Counted from the stretch's first letter, positions 26,927-34,237 are shown. The stretch is DNA of 36,934 nucleotides from Candidatus Saccharimonadota bacterium (GCA_018062805.1 JAGORN010000005.1:1-36934); one strand, 5' to 3'. Notes: generated by a model not told the origin, from the letters alone. Made by a program: numbers and translations.

Positions 26927-26959
26927 CTTTTAAACAAAGTCGATATTTTTCTAGTAACT

Positions 26960-27340
26960 TTAGGCTAGCTCAACAGTTGCACCAGCTTCTTCTAATGATT
27001 TTTTAGCTGCTTCGGCATCGTCTTTAGCTGCTTTTTCTAAAACTGGTTTTGGCGCACCGTCTACAATAGCTTTAGCCTCGCCTAGCCCTAGTCCTGTGAT
27101 TTCCTTAACGGCTTTAATGACTGCTACTTTTTGCGAGCCAGCATCTTTTAAGACTACGTCGTACTCACTCTTTTCGTCGGCTGGGGCTGCTCCGGCGTCA
27201 CCAGCTGGGGCTGCTACCGCAACTGCTGCTGCAGCTGCTGGTTCGATACCATATTCGTCTTTCAAAATCGTACCTAGTTCATTTACTTCTAGAACTGTTA
27301 GGCCTACTAACTGTTCTGCTAATTTTTTCAAATCGGCCAT
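26960..27340 (-). CDS. rplL: 50S ribosomal protein L7/L12
   Basis: Ribosomal stalk protein that recruits translation GTPases. The N-terminal dimerisation domain ([23 protein letters not shown]), an Ala/Pro/Gly hinge, and the C-terminal domain with [23 protein letters not shown] are all present. The start is ATG 27340: AAGGAG lies a few bases before it. An in-frame TTG at 27355 is embedded in that ribosome binding site. It is cotranscribed with rplJ and ended by the hairpin at 26887-26926. Confidence 0.97.
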   Translation of the reverse strand: MADLKKLAEQLVGLTVLEVNELGTILKDEYGIEPAAAAAVAVAAPAGDAGAAPADEKSEYDVVLKDAGSQKVAVIKAVKEITGLGLGEAKAIVDGAPKPVLEKAAKDDAEAAKKSLEEAGATVELA

Positions 27341-27360
27341 TTTATTCTCCTTCAAATTGT

Positions 27361-27882
27361 TTAAGATTTACTGGCTTCAATAGCCTTCAAATAACCATGT
27401 AAGTTGCCACTTAGTGCGCTCATGGCACCATTTAGCGGTGAACTTAATGTATTGACTATACCAGCAATTAATTGGTTCTTACTTGGTAGGTTTGCTAGCG
27501 CTTTGACTTCTTCTGCACTAATAAACTTACCTTCGGCAGTGATTGCGCCGACGAACTGTAGAGCGGGTTCTGTTTTAGCGAAATCGCTAAGAGCTTTCGC
27601 AGGAGATACTTCGTCCTCACTGTTAAAAGCATACAAAAGCTGTTCTTTAAGTTCGTTTGTTTCAACATTTTTAAGGCTGTCTACCTTGCCTATAGCTTGC
27701 TTAACCAGTCGGTTTTTAACGACTTTGACAACAGTCCCGCTGTCTTTTGCTTGCTTTCTAAGGGCCTGAATAGACTTAACTGTGACGCCTTTATAATTAG
27801 CGACGACAGTCATTTTAGAGCCTGTTAAAAGTTCTGAAACTTCGGCAACAACCGCTGACTTTTGGTCTTTAGTTAAAGCCAC
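27361..27882 (-). CDS. rplJ: 50S ribosomal protein L10
   Basis: Base of the ribosomal stalk; binds 23S rRNA and L7/L12 dimers. The N-terminal [12 protein letters not shown] and [21 protein letters not shown] segments and the C-terminal L12-binding helix are recognisable over 173 aa. The start is GTG at 27882, with AAGGAG (27895-27890) 7 bases upstream. A long leader carries an L10-type autoregulatory structure and attenuator. Confidence 0.95.
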   Translation of the reverse strand: MALTKDQKSAVVAEVSELLTGSKMTVVANYKGVTVKSIQALRKQAKDSGTVVKVVKNRLVKQAIGKVDSLKNVETNELKEQLLYAFNSEDEVSPAKALSDFAKTEPALQFVGAITAEGKFISAEEVKALANLPSKNQLIAGIVNTLSSPLNGAMSALSGNLHGYLKAIEASKS

Positions 27883-27939
27883 TACTTCACTCCTTAATTT
27901 AGTTAATTTTAAATATCGACTTGTTAATGATCTACTACC

Positions 27940-27970
27940 AAAAAATGCTCTGATAATTTACCAGAACATT
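27940..27970 (-). terminator. attenuator hairpin in the rplJ leader
   Basis: On the minus strand AATGTTCTG (27970-27962) pairs with CAGAGCATT (27952-27944), a 9-bp stem with one G-T pair, followed by six T (27945-27940). It sits between the L10-binding region and the rplJ ribosome binding site, where a regulatory terminator would act. Confidence 0.65.
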
Positions 27971-27987
27971 ATAAAATTACAAATTTT

Positions 27988-28038
27988 GTAACCTAGGTGA
28001 CCTTATTAAGAACTTTTCATTCCGTCACTGTCTTTGGT
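27988..28038 (-). promoter_or_regulatory. ribosomal protein L10 leader (autoregulatory RNA)
   Basis: Starting at the predicted transcript start near 28038, the minus strand reads ACCAAAGACAG, then GTGAC, a CTTAAT segment, GTCAC and CCTAGG. That order matches the known L10 leader: a kink-turn-type element that binds L10-L12 and controls the downstream attenuator. The GTGAC/GTCAC arms pair. Identification is by recalled consensus, not a covariance search. Confidence 0.6.
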
Positions 28039-28044
28039 AAATCT

Positions 28045-28067
28045 ATTATATTGTAGTTGATTGATTA
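28045..28067 (-). promoter_or_regulatory. promoter of rplJ-rplL
   Basis: A perfect TATAAT (28050-28045 on the minus strand) places transcription start at about 28038, exactly where the L10 leader consensus begins. The -35 region at 17 bases is poor (AAAACA). Confidence 0.5.
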
Positions 28068-28160
28068 TGTTTTGACAACTATTTTTACGAATATTCTAAA
28101 ATATTAGTGACAAATGCCATAAATAATGCTAAGATATATATTTAAAGATTGCTTGAAACT

Positions 28161-28895
28161 ATGGACGCAAGAACAGGCCAAGGAGAAAATTTACCTGAAG
28201 ATGAAAAACCGCTAAGCTATGCTGAGCTTGAATTAATTTGTAAATCTGTTAAAAACGAAAATGCCAGGCTAGCAGCTACAGTCGCCAGGCTAGAAGCTAA
28301 TATTGATGATTTAAATAATAAACTGAAGATAGACACCAAAACTGGTGTTCTAACGGAAGACTATTTTAATAATTTTCATGCTAATGTACTTGAGCATCGA
28401 CTTAAGAAATATCACGAGTCTAACTACGAGCAGCGAAAAAATGTTGATAAGCACCTCATTGTCATGATAGACATGGACGGCTTAAAACAAATTAATACTA
28501 GATACGGCTATGAAGCCGGTGACAAAGCGCTGACAAGTGTCGCTACCGCTCTTAAAACCGTCCTAAGAAGCGGTGATTTATTAATTAGAATGAACTCGGC
28601 CGGAGACGAATTTATTTTAATAGCTAAAATATTACCAGAGCACGATTCAGAAGAGGCAAAACAGGCCATATCTAGAAGAATACATTCGGTAGTCCAAGAT
28701 AAAAGTGATGGAAAATTGTCTGTAAGCTTAGGATGTTCAACACTAGAAGATCATGACTCGTTAGACCAGGCTAAAAAAGAAGCGGAGCAATACTTAAAAG
28801 ACGAGAAAAGCGCTTTATACGCCAGCCAAAAGCATGTACCCGAAAAGGTAGTAAGGGGTATTTTTGGTTTAATTAAAAATGTATTTGACAAATAA
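28161..28895 (+). CDS. GGDEF-domain protein (putative diguanylate cyclase)
   Basis: A cytoplasmic protein of 244 aa: an acidic N-terminus, a short coiled coil (about 18-55), then a GGDEF domain (about 95-225). The metal-binding segment IDMDGLKQIN (D104) and GYEAGD are conserved. The signature reads AGDEF (147-151), and two extra residues (NS) lie before it compared with the common RxGGDEF spacing. An RSGD (136-139) recalls the inhibitory I-site RxxD but at 7 instead of 5 residues. It may make c-di-GMP or be a binding variant. The ATG at 28161 has no Shine-Dalgarno; a TTG at 28149 is less likely. Confidence 0.85.
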   Translation: MDARTGQGENLPEDEKPLSYAELELICKSVKNENARLAATVARLEANIDDLNNKLKIDTKTGVLTEDYFNNFHANVLEHRLKKYHESNYEQRKNVDKHLIVMIDMDGLKQINTRYGYEAGDKALTSVATALKTVLRSGDLLIRMNSAGDEFILIAKILPEHDSEEAKQAISRRIHSVVQDKSDGKLSVSLGCSTLEDHDSLDQAKKEAEQYLKDEKSALYASQKHVPEKVVRGIFGLIKNVFDK

Positions 28896-29021
28896 AATTA
28901 GTCAGCTATTATAACCTTATGGTTAAAACCACAGCTAATTATTCGAAAAACCTAGTGAGTAGCTCGCTCCTCATTATTGCTCTTGAATAAGTAGCTGGAA
29001 CTAGCATAGTTAAAATATAAC

Positions 29022-29054
29022 AATCCGGATTCCAGCAACAGGAATCCGGATTTT
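29022..29054 (+). terminator. strong hairpin terminator downstream of the GGDEF gene
   Basis: AATCCGGATTCC (29022-29033) pairs perfectly with GGAATCCGGATT (29041-29052) around an AGCAACA loop, followed by TTTT (29051-29054). The 126 bases before it (28896-29021) hold small inverted repeats but no ORF I can support, and read as a 3' untranslated region. Confidence 0.7.
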
Positions 29055-29142
29055 CAATATATAAATCTGTTTATGGTAACCCCGTAAATAGAAAGTACAT
29101 TGAACCATTTGCCAGCGTCTAGCCTTTTAAGGAGGTGAAGAA

Positions 29143-29361
29143 ATGGCAAAAACAGCAAGCGTTAAAGCCCTAAAAAGACTTTTCGCTGAAAACTCAGTTG
29201 CTTGTTCAACTTGCGGTACAAACATGGGTAATTTGAACGAGAAACTGGCAAGAAGGCTGGGCGTGGCACGTAACCACGTTCCCGCCCTCCTTCGCGACGC
29301 AGGGCTGATTGCGGTTGTGGACCACGAGTCAAATACAACCAAATTAGTCTCAAAGTCGTGA
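29143..29361 (+). CDS. small basic protein with CxxC and helix-turn-helix-like segment (72 aa)
   Basis: No family recognised. It has VACSTCGTNMG (a CxxC pair at about 21-24) followed by ARRLGVARNHVPALLRDAGLI, which has the rhythm of a helix-turn-helix, so DNA or RNA binding is possible. AAGGAGGTGA (from about 29129) is a near-perfect Shine-Dalgarno, stronger than any other in the window. Codon use is far richer in G and C (GCC, CTC, CGC, GTG) than in neighbours. A structured GC-rich RNA-like region begins right after the TGA. Confidence 0.65.
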   Translation: MAKTASVKALKRLFAENSVACSTCGTNMGNLNEKLARRLGVARNHVPALLRDAGLIAVVDHESNTTKLVSKS

Positions 29362-29366
29362 CCCGC

Positions 29367-29497
29367 CCCCTAGAGCGGGCCCTGTCCACATTAAAGACAA
29401 CTTGCTAATTTCCCACACCACGGGATTTTAGCAGTCGGTAAATGCTGAGACCCAGCTACTACCAAGTCTTTAGTGCAGAGACAGGGCCCGTCAGGGG
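29367..29497 (+). ncRNA. candidate structured RNA of about 131 nt, unknown class
   Basis: Nested complementary arms: CCCCT/AGGGG (29367-29371, 29493-29497); an 11-bp helix (29376-29386, 29480-29490); CAC/GTG (29387-29389, 29473-29475); TAAAGAC/GTCTTTA (29392-29398, 29466-29472). A three-way junction holds hairpin TGCTAA/TTAGCA (29403-29408, 29428-29433) extended by TCCC/GGGA, and hairpin GGTA/TACC (29437-29440, 29460-29463) extended by GCTG/CAGC. It is GC-rich in an AT-rich genome. It does not fit 5S, SRP, tmRNA, 6S or tRNA by eye. The strand is unproven; plus is chosen because it follows the 72-aa gene. Confidence 0.55.
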
Positions 29498-29511
29498 CAA
29501 AAAATCGAATC

Positions 29512-30885
29512 TTAATCTTGAGAGTTAATAATTTCGGTAACTATAGGGTACTTTTCTTCAAAATAGTTGCTTAGGCTATCTAAAAATTCCTTTACTAATT
29601 CGCTACCACCAACTAACTTGTTTTTATATATTTTAATTAACACTTGCCAGTCAAACTTCAAATAGACATATACTTTATGGCCTAGAAGTAGGTATTTTTC
29701 AGCCGAACCTGGCTCGGCTCCAGCCAGAGAAGTAGCGGTATCGAAAAGTTCCTGAACTAAACTGTCAATTTTTTCTGGTGCACTACAGTCAACGAAACCA
29801 TCATAAACATTTGGCTCGTTCCAAGTTATAATCATTTTAAATTTACTGGTTAAATACAAAATGTCATAAAAAGTTAAGTAGCCACTGTAGTTAAAGTCAA
29901 AACTTTTCAATATTAACTGGCGCTCATAATTTGCTCCTAAGAGCCAGGCTTCAAATAGCCGCATCCGCTTGGTCAGAGTTAATTCTACTTTAGAGTGACC
30001 GTATATTTTTAGTAGACTACTAGCGAGCTCAACTTCGTTTTTTGGGGTTGAGCTAATTTTTTCAACGCCTAGCTCGTTTGAGTCTTCGGGAAAAACAGTG
30101 CTGACAAATTTTAAAACTGACTTGCTGTGCATTTTAGGAACTTTTAGTGGCGTAGTTTCTAGGTCAACAACTTGAGCTGAAAGTGGCGTAGTTATACTTG
30201 TGAAGTAGCTACTCAGGCCCGCCTGCTTAGCCACCAAATTATTTCCAGCAAGTAACTCTTTAATTTTAGGGTTCTTGCAGTATTTAGGTTCAGCTAGTTT
30301 ATATTTATAGTTTTTTCCTGTAGACGCCAGTAAAACTACGTCATACATATTAAGCTTAGGATGTTGACGCAATATAACGCTAGTGGGTTTGGTTGTTTCT
30401 CCTAACTTTAAAGCAATTTTCTTGAGACTGGTGTTTTTCTTTATAACAATAGATTTACTGGTGGCTTCAGCATATTGTTTTAGGCCCATATTTTTGTCAG
30501 TGCCAATGATGAGGTCAATGTTTGTGACTGGCAAGCCATAGCTGTTAGATTCTGTTTGCTCGAGCCATTTAAGATAATTAACAAATTCGTCTTTAGTCTT
30601 AAACTTACTACTTTCTCGAACTGCAGTTTCGGCCGCACTGCCTAATAAAAATACGAAATCGTTATTTTTAAGTTTCTGTTCCAAACTACTTAGGTGAGCA
30701 TAACGAGCGTTAATGTCAAACGTACTGGCTATATATGGGTTCTTTGTCCCTTCTGGCGCTAGATTTATAGCTACACGAACCTTAGATACTTTTTTACCTT
30801 GTTTTTTGAGCGCCCCAGTTAGCTCAGACAACGTCTTTTCTGCTTGTTTACGACTACTGGCTGTTATTGAAATAAGGTGACCCAT
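29512..30885 (-). CDS. composite pseudoenzyme: TMK-like N-terminus plus ThyX-like C-terminus (457 aa)
   Basis: Not annotated from a single motif; read by pattern. Residues 1-130 follow the thymidylate kinase plan (HLISITASSRKQ in place of the P-loop; NPYIASTFDINARYAH; DEFVNYLKWLEQTE; YGLP), but the GxxGxGKS loop is gone (residues 7-17). Residues about 255-445 follow the C-terminal plan of tandem ThyX-type proteins (RMRLFEAW; YLTFYDILYLTSKF; AEKYLLLGHKVYVYLK) but lack an RHR motif. It lies 11 bases after tmk in the thyX-dcd-tmk operon. A scaffold or regulator of dTMP synthesis is inference; catalytic activity is unlikely. Confidence 0.55.
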   Translation of the reverse strand: MGHLISITASSRKQAEKTLSELTGALKKQGKKVSKVRVAINLAPEGTKNPYIASTFDINARYAHLSSLEQKLKNNDFVFLLGSAAETAVRESSKFKTKDEFVNYLKWLEQTESNSYGLPVTNIDLIIGTDKNMGLKQYAEATSKSIVIKKNTSLKKIALKLGETTKPTSVILRQHPKLNMYDVVLLASTGKNYKYKLAEPKYCKNPKIKELLAGNNLVAKQAGLSSYFTSITTPLSAQVVDLETTPLKVPKMHSKSVLKFVSTVFPEDSNELGVEKISSTPKNEVELASSLLKIYGHSKVELTLTKRMRLFEAWLLGANYERQLILKSFDFNYSGYLTFYDILYLTSKFKMIITWNEPNVYDGFVDCSAPEKIDSLVQELFDTATSLAGAEPGSAEKYLLLGHKVYVYLKFDWQVLIKIYKNKLVGGSELVKEFLDSLSNYFEEKYPIVTEIINSQD

Positions 30886-30896
30886 AATAAATACTG

Positions 30897-31550
30897 CTAC
30901 TGTTTAATGTCAAAGTTCCTTTTTACCGAAGCCCATATTTTTTCTTCGACTGTTTCAATTGACAGGCCGTCTATGTTAATTGCAATATCACCTAACGAGC
31001 GTGCAATTTCTTCATAACCCCTGGCTAGACTCTCTTGAAAAGATTCTGGTTTTTTTTCAAAATTATCGTAATCCAATCCTGTTTCAGCACGATCTTGAAT
31101 ACGTTCTTTAAGAGCTTGGGAGTCTTTATGAGTTAAGACAATAGAGAGATCCGGAGTTGTATAATGGTCGCCTACAAATCTGCGTGTCGTATCTTCAATA
31201 GTTTTATGCTCCAGCCCCTCACCGTAACCTTGATAAACTACTGTTGAAAACCAGTTTCTGGCGGAGACTATCCAACCTCCCGCGTCAAGCGAGGGTTTAA
31301 TAATATTATTCCAAGTTTCTAGGCGGTCGGCCGTAAAAAGTAATAAGTTAGTACTTGGAGACCGGTCTAATTGACCGTTTTTTATAATTTTTCGCAGTTC
31401 AGCGCCAATTGGGGTAGCGCCTGGTTCTTCAATTTGGCTAGCATTAATACCATGAATATTAAGGTTATTGACTAGCAATTCTGCTTGAGTAGATTTTCCA
31501 GTGCCATCTGAACCCTCAATAACTATATATCTACCTAATTTTTCAGTCAT
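30897..31550 (-). CDS. tmk: thymidylate kinase
   Basis: Phosphorylates dTMP to dTDP. The P-loop is GSDGTGKS (13-20 from ATG 31550); EEPGATPIGAELRKII and LLLFTADRLETW are the dTMP-binding and LID-region patterns. The usual DRY/DRF triplet appears as ARN in SARNWFST, followed by VVYQGYG. I place the start at ATG 31550, which overlaps the dcd stop as TAATG; an in-frame GTG at 31559 is less likely. At 217 aa the length is normal. It forms one transcription unit with thyX and dcd. Confidence 0.93.
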   Translation of the reverse strand: MTEKLGRYIVIEGSDGTGKSTQAELLVNNLNIHGINASQIEEPGATPIGAELRKIIKNGQLDRSPSTNLLLFTADRLETWNNIIKPSLDAGGWIVSARNWFSTVVYQGYGEGLEHKTIEDTTRRFVGDHYTTPDLSIVLTHKDSQALKERIQDRAETGLDYDNFEKKPESFQESLARGYEEIARSLGDIAINIDGLSIETVEEKIWASVKRNFDIKQ

Positions 31551-32248
31551 TAGTCGCACTCCAATGGATTATAGTCTTGTATTTTATCTTTGTAGGCTTT
31601 TGGTAGCATATCGCTGGGTTGCCAAGATTTAATAATTTGGTCTATGTCTTTTGCTTTTAGGTTTTGATATTTACCTGTGTCTTGGCTGTATTCGCCTTGG
31701 ACATTGTTAGCATGAAAAAATACAATCTGAGCAATCCGCCAACCTACTGGCAACAAAACAAGTCGGTCGTTGTTGTTATATATTTCCATGGTCCAACGAT
31801 TAATATAACCAGTGTCTCCCCAACCGGCGTCTTGGCAAACATTTATGCCGCTCCGACCAACCGTGCTTCTGGCTTGCATGCTAGTCGTTCCTTCGTTGGC
31901 TACGCCGATAAATTCATAGGTATGACCTAAAATTCGTTCATGAGGCCCAAGGGGAATTACTAGATGATCTTTCGGATAATTCCTAAGTTCACCAAGTGCT
32001 AAAGAACCTAGTGCTTGATAAAGTGGCACAGCTCTCTTGTGTTCAAAGTGCTTACGAACATGTTCTTCATCAAAAGGGTTAAACACAACTGCGTCGTTGC
32101 GATGCTCGGCTATTCTATAGTAATGTTCACCAAGCCTAATATCCATACTAGTTGTATTTACATGCTCCTCGACAAATGGGTAACAGACTATCTGTTTATC
32201 TTCTATTGCTTTAAATATTTCCGTATTGCTAAAAACGCCCTTAGCCAT
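31550..32248 (-). CDS. dcd: dCTP deaminase / dUTPase-fold protein
   Basis: Supplies dUMP for ThyX by deaminating dCTP, possibly with triphosphate hydrolysis. The trimeric fold motif ARSTVGRSG (126-134) carries the Ser and Arg that bind phosphates; the catalytic glutamate is E155 in TMEIYN; the usual IDPG is GDTG; and the C-terminal DTGKYQ (190-195) closes the active site. At 232 aa it is longer than E. coli Dcd (193), with an insertion around 50-90. It lies 11 bases after thyX and overlaps tmk by one base. Confidence 0.88.
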   Translation of the reverse strand: MAKGVFSNTEIFKAIEDKQIVCYPFVEEHVNTTSMDIRLGEHYYRIAEHRNDAVVFNPFDEEHVRKHFEHKRAVPLYQALGSLALGELRNYPKDHLVIPLGPHERILGHTYEFIGVANEGTTSMQARSTVGRSGINVCQDAGWGDTGYINRWTMEIYNNNDRLVLLPVGWRIAQIVFFHANNVQGEYSQDTGKYQNLKAKDIDQIIKSWQPSDMLPKAYKDKIQDYNPLECD

Positions 32249-32259
32249 ATAATCAACCT

Positions 32260-32997
32260 CTATGGGGCTACTCTACCGTTTTTAATAAAAGCTTCATGAG
32301 TCATTGGCATTAGTTCTGCAAAATGTTTCTCATACTCTTCTGCAACCATCTCAATTTCTCGCTGAGGGTACGATTTATGAGTCGAATCTTCAGATTTTAC
32401 TCTAAGGGACAAAAAGTTCATCAAACCTCTGGGGTTCATGGTTACATAACAAGTAGAAAAAATAGATACTGGTAAAACCATTCGGGCCACTTCTCTGGCG
32501 ATTCCTGCTTTAAGTTGTTCTTGGTACTTTTCGTAAGCAAATCGGGCAACTTCTTCGCCTGAATCCACTACAAGTTGATGTTGCTCGGGGCTACCAGGTA
32601 CATATTCATATGCACCCGCTTTTCCCTGCTGAACTAAGTTTCTAGAATTATTAGGCACATAGAACACCGGCTCTAGCTCTTTGTAGCGACCGCTCTCTTC
32701 ATTGTAAGAAGCTATACGATGTCTATGATGTTCTCTAAAAACAAAAATGGGAGCTTCTGTACGAAATGTAACTGAGCCATGCTCAAAAGGAGAACCGTGT
32801 CTTTCTCTCATGAGAAAATTAATCAAACCCCTTTCAGCGGAATCTTCTCTTTCAACCCCTGCTTCATTACCAAGAGTGGATACTCGAGCTGCACGAGTTA
32901 CTGCGCTATCTGAAAGACAATGGTCTATTAACTCTACGGTTACATCATCCCGAAATATACTTTCTTTTTCAACATTTTGCCCATTGAATTCTTCCAC
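32260..32997 (-). CDS. thyX: FAD-dependent thymidylate synthase ThyX
   Basis: Makes dTMP from dUMP using methylenetetrahydrofolate, FAD and NADPH. The RHRxxS motif is R92-S97, within RHRIASYNEESGRY; ARMVLP and FLSLR are the substrate-binding segments. At 245 aa it is full length and intact. The start is GTG at 32997, supported by GGAGG a few bases upstream. First gene of thyX-dcd-tmk-composite, a compact route from dCTP to dTDP. Confidence 0.97.
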   Translation of the reverse strand: MEEFNGQNVEKESIFRDDVTVELIDHCLSDSAVTRAARVSTLGNEAGVEREDSAERGLINFLMRERHGSPFEHGSVTFRTEAPIFVFREHHRHRIASYNEESGRYKELEPVFYVPNNSRNLVQQGKAGAYEYVPGSPEQHQLVVDSGEEVARFAYEKYQEQLKAGIAREVARMVLPVSIFSTCYVTMNPRGLMNFLSLRVKSEDSTHKSYPQREIEMVAEEYEKHFAELMPMTHEAFIKNGRVAP

Positions 32998-33091
32998 TTA
33001 TGACCTCCAATTATTTAGCCCCACTACTTCAAGGTTAGTTTAAAACAAATTTTGCAAATTTACTATAAGTCGTTAAAGTATTATTTACACT

Positions 33092-34072
33092 ATGGAACAA
33101 AAAGACACTGCCAATAGTTTCGATTTATTACACAGATACAATAAAACTGGACGCATGGCTGCATTCGTTTTAATGGCGACTCTGGGTTTTGCGAATACCG
33201 ACAAAGCTCTGGGATTTATTGTATGGCACGGAGAAGATACTTCAGTGCAGTACCTACATAATTCTGAAAAATCTTCTAAGGAAAATACCTGGATTATTTT
33301 ACCTGGGCTAGGAGTGCAGAGCGGTAATGCAATGGCTTCAGTGCTAGAACCTGCACTATCAAGGAGTGGAAAGCTTGCTTATGCGAATTATTCTGATGAT
33401 GGTGTCAACATCAGTAAACTAGCTAGCTCGATTGAAGAGGTCTTTTCTAAAACCAATCAGCCTGTTAGTTTTTATGCTCATAGCATGGGTGGAACAGTAA
33501 CCCTCAAACTGTTAGCCCAATTGAATAACCGGGTTCCAATTGACAATATTGTTTTCGATTGCTCCCCTTACGATATTGATGATGCTAAAGACTCAACTGC
33601 GCCAATAATAAGTGCCGTTGCTCCAATTTACGGAGGTGGACTAATAAGCAAAACTATTGCTGAAGTTCGTAATAATGTGTTTATCCATAAAAATACCCGC
33701 CTCAGCACTGCCGAACAATTTAAAGACGCTGGCAGAATTGCCATAACTGGCAGTTCCCCGAGACTATTTACAGATCAGTTGAATGAACTAGGGAAGATTA
33801 CACCAACAAATTACAGTCAATACATTCCAGACTCAACTAAAATATACTTTATTAACCCTAAAAATACAGCTAACGACCAAACCGTTGATGTTGAACGAGC
33901 TTATAACTCGTGGGATGCAATGTTTGGTGGCCGAGTTATTAGAATCAGCGTCCAAGGTGGGGGCCACGCTAACCCAACCCAAAGACCAACAGAGTACTAT
34001 AAGGCCATGGAGCCATATTTTGTCAGCCCTTGCCAAGAACCTCTAAGGGCTAGAGCGCCAATGACTCAATGA
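33092..34072 (+). CDS. alpha/beta hydrolase, membrane-anchored or secreted
   Basis: After a basic stretch (H14, R15, K18, R21) comes a hydrophobic segment (about 22-35, AAFVLMATLGFA) that fits a signal or anchor. The hydrolase domain has PGLG (71-74), the nucleophile elbow AHSMGG (Ser131) and a catalytic histidine in GGGHANP (H292); Asp264 or Asp266 is the likely acid. The substrate is unknown; lipase/esterase-like. The gene is divergent from thyX with 94 bases between starts and seems to be a single-gene unit. Confidence 0.78.
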   Translation: MEQKDTANSFDLLHRYNKTGRMAAFVLMATLGFANTDKALGFIVWHGEDTSVQYLHNSEKSSKENTWIILPGLGVQSGNAMASVLEPALSRSGKLAYANYSDDGVNISKLASSIEEVFSKTNQPVSFYAHSMGGTVTLKLLAQLNNRVPIDNIVFDCSPYDIDDAKDSTAPIISAVAPIYGGGLISKTIAEVRNNVFIHKNTRLSTAEQFKDAGRIAITGSSPRLFTDQLNELGKITPTNYSQYIPDSTKIYFINPKNTANDQTVDVERAYNSWDAMFGGRVIRISVQGGGHANPTQRPTEYYKAMEPYFVSPCQEPLRARAPMTQ

Positions 34073-34082
34073 GCCAGCACTA

Positions 34083-34229
34083 CTACTTAGCAGACTGAGC
34101 AATGTTATCGGCTATTTGCTCAGCATTTTGGTAGTAATAAGCAATACCTCTCAGCTCATTTAAAACCATTTGAGTGGCGAAAATATATACCCCTCCTAAA
34201 ACTAGTCCGACAATAAATGCATATCTCAT
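34083..34229 (-). CDS. small membrane protein (48 aa)
   Basis: A short ORF with an N-terminal hydrophobic helix (about residues 3-20, YAFIVGLVLGGVYIFA) and a polar helix after it (NELRGIAYYYQNAEQIADNI). The ATG is at 34229; there is no clear ribosome binding site. A TATAAT (34280-34275) lies about 45 bases upstream. The start codon sits inside a 16-bp palindrome. It lies between a convergent hydrolase gene and rplA. Size makes this tentative. Confidence 0.4.
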   Translation of the reverse strand: MRYAFIVGLVLGGVYIFATQMVLNELRGIAYYYQNAEQIADNIAQSAK

Positions 34230-34237
34230 ATGAGATA
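34222..34237. repeat. 16-bp perfect palindrome over a start codon
   Basis: TATCTCATATGAGATA (34222-34237) is its own reverse complement and covers the ATG of the 48-aa ORF. A dimeric regulator site or chance are both possible. Confidence 0.4.

Noticed and set aside
27096-27383. Plus-strand ORF of 95 aa over rplL
   Set aside because: Antisense of the alanine-rich hinge of L7/L12; low-complexity product.
27404-27769. Plus-strand ORF of 121 aa over rplJ
   Set aside because: Lies wholly antisense to L10, which has clear family motifs and a good start.
29127-29389. Two minus-strand ORFs of 71 and 75 aa over the 72-aa gene
   Set aside because: The plus-strand frame has a near-perfect Shine-Dalgarno; the antisense frames have none.
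29367-29497. Structured region as 5S rRNA, SRP RNA, retron RNA or integron attC
   Set aside because: No 5S loop C pattern, no SRP GGUCAGG/GGAAG core, no reverse transcriptase gene nearby, and no attC R-box sequences.
29362-29511. Intrinsic terminator for the 457-aa gene using the T run near 29499-29504 (minus strand)
   Set aside because: The T run on the minus strand comes before the hairpin, not after it, so the order is wrong for a terminator.
33676-33690. Near DnaA box inside the hydrolase gene
   Set aside because: Only eight of nine positions match (TTATCCATA) and it is inside a coding region.
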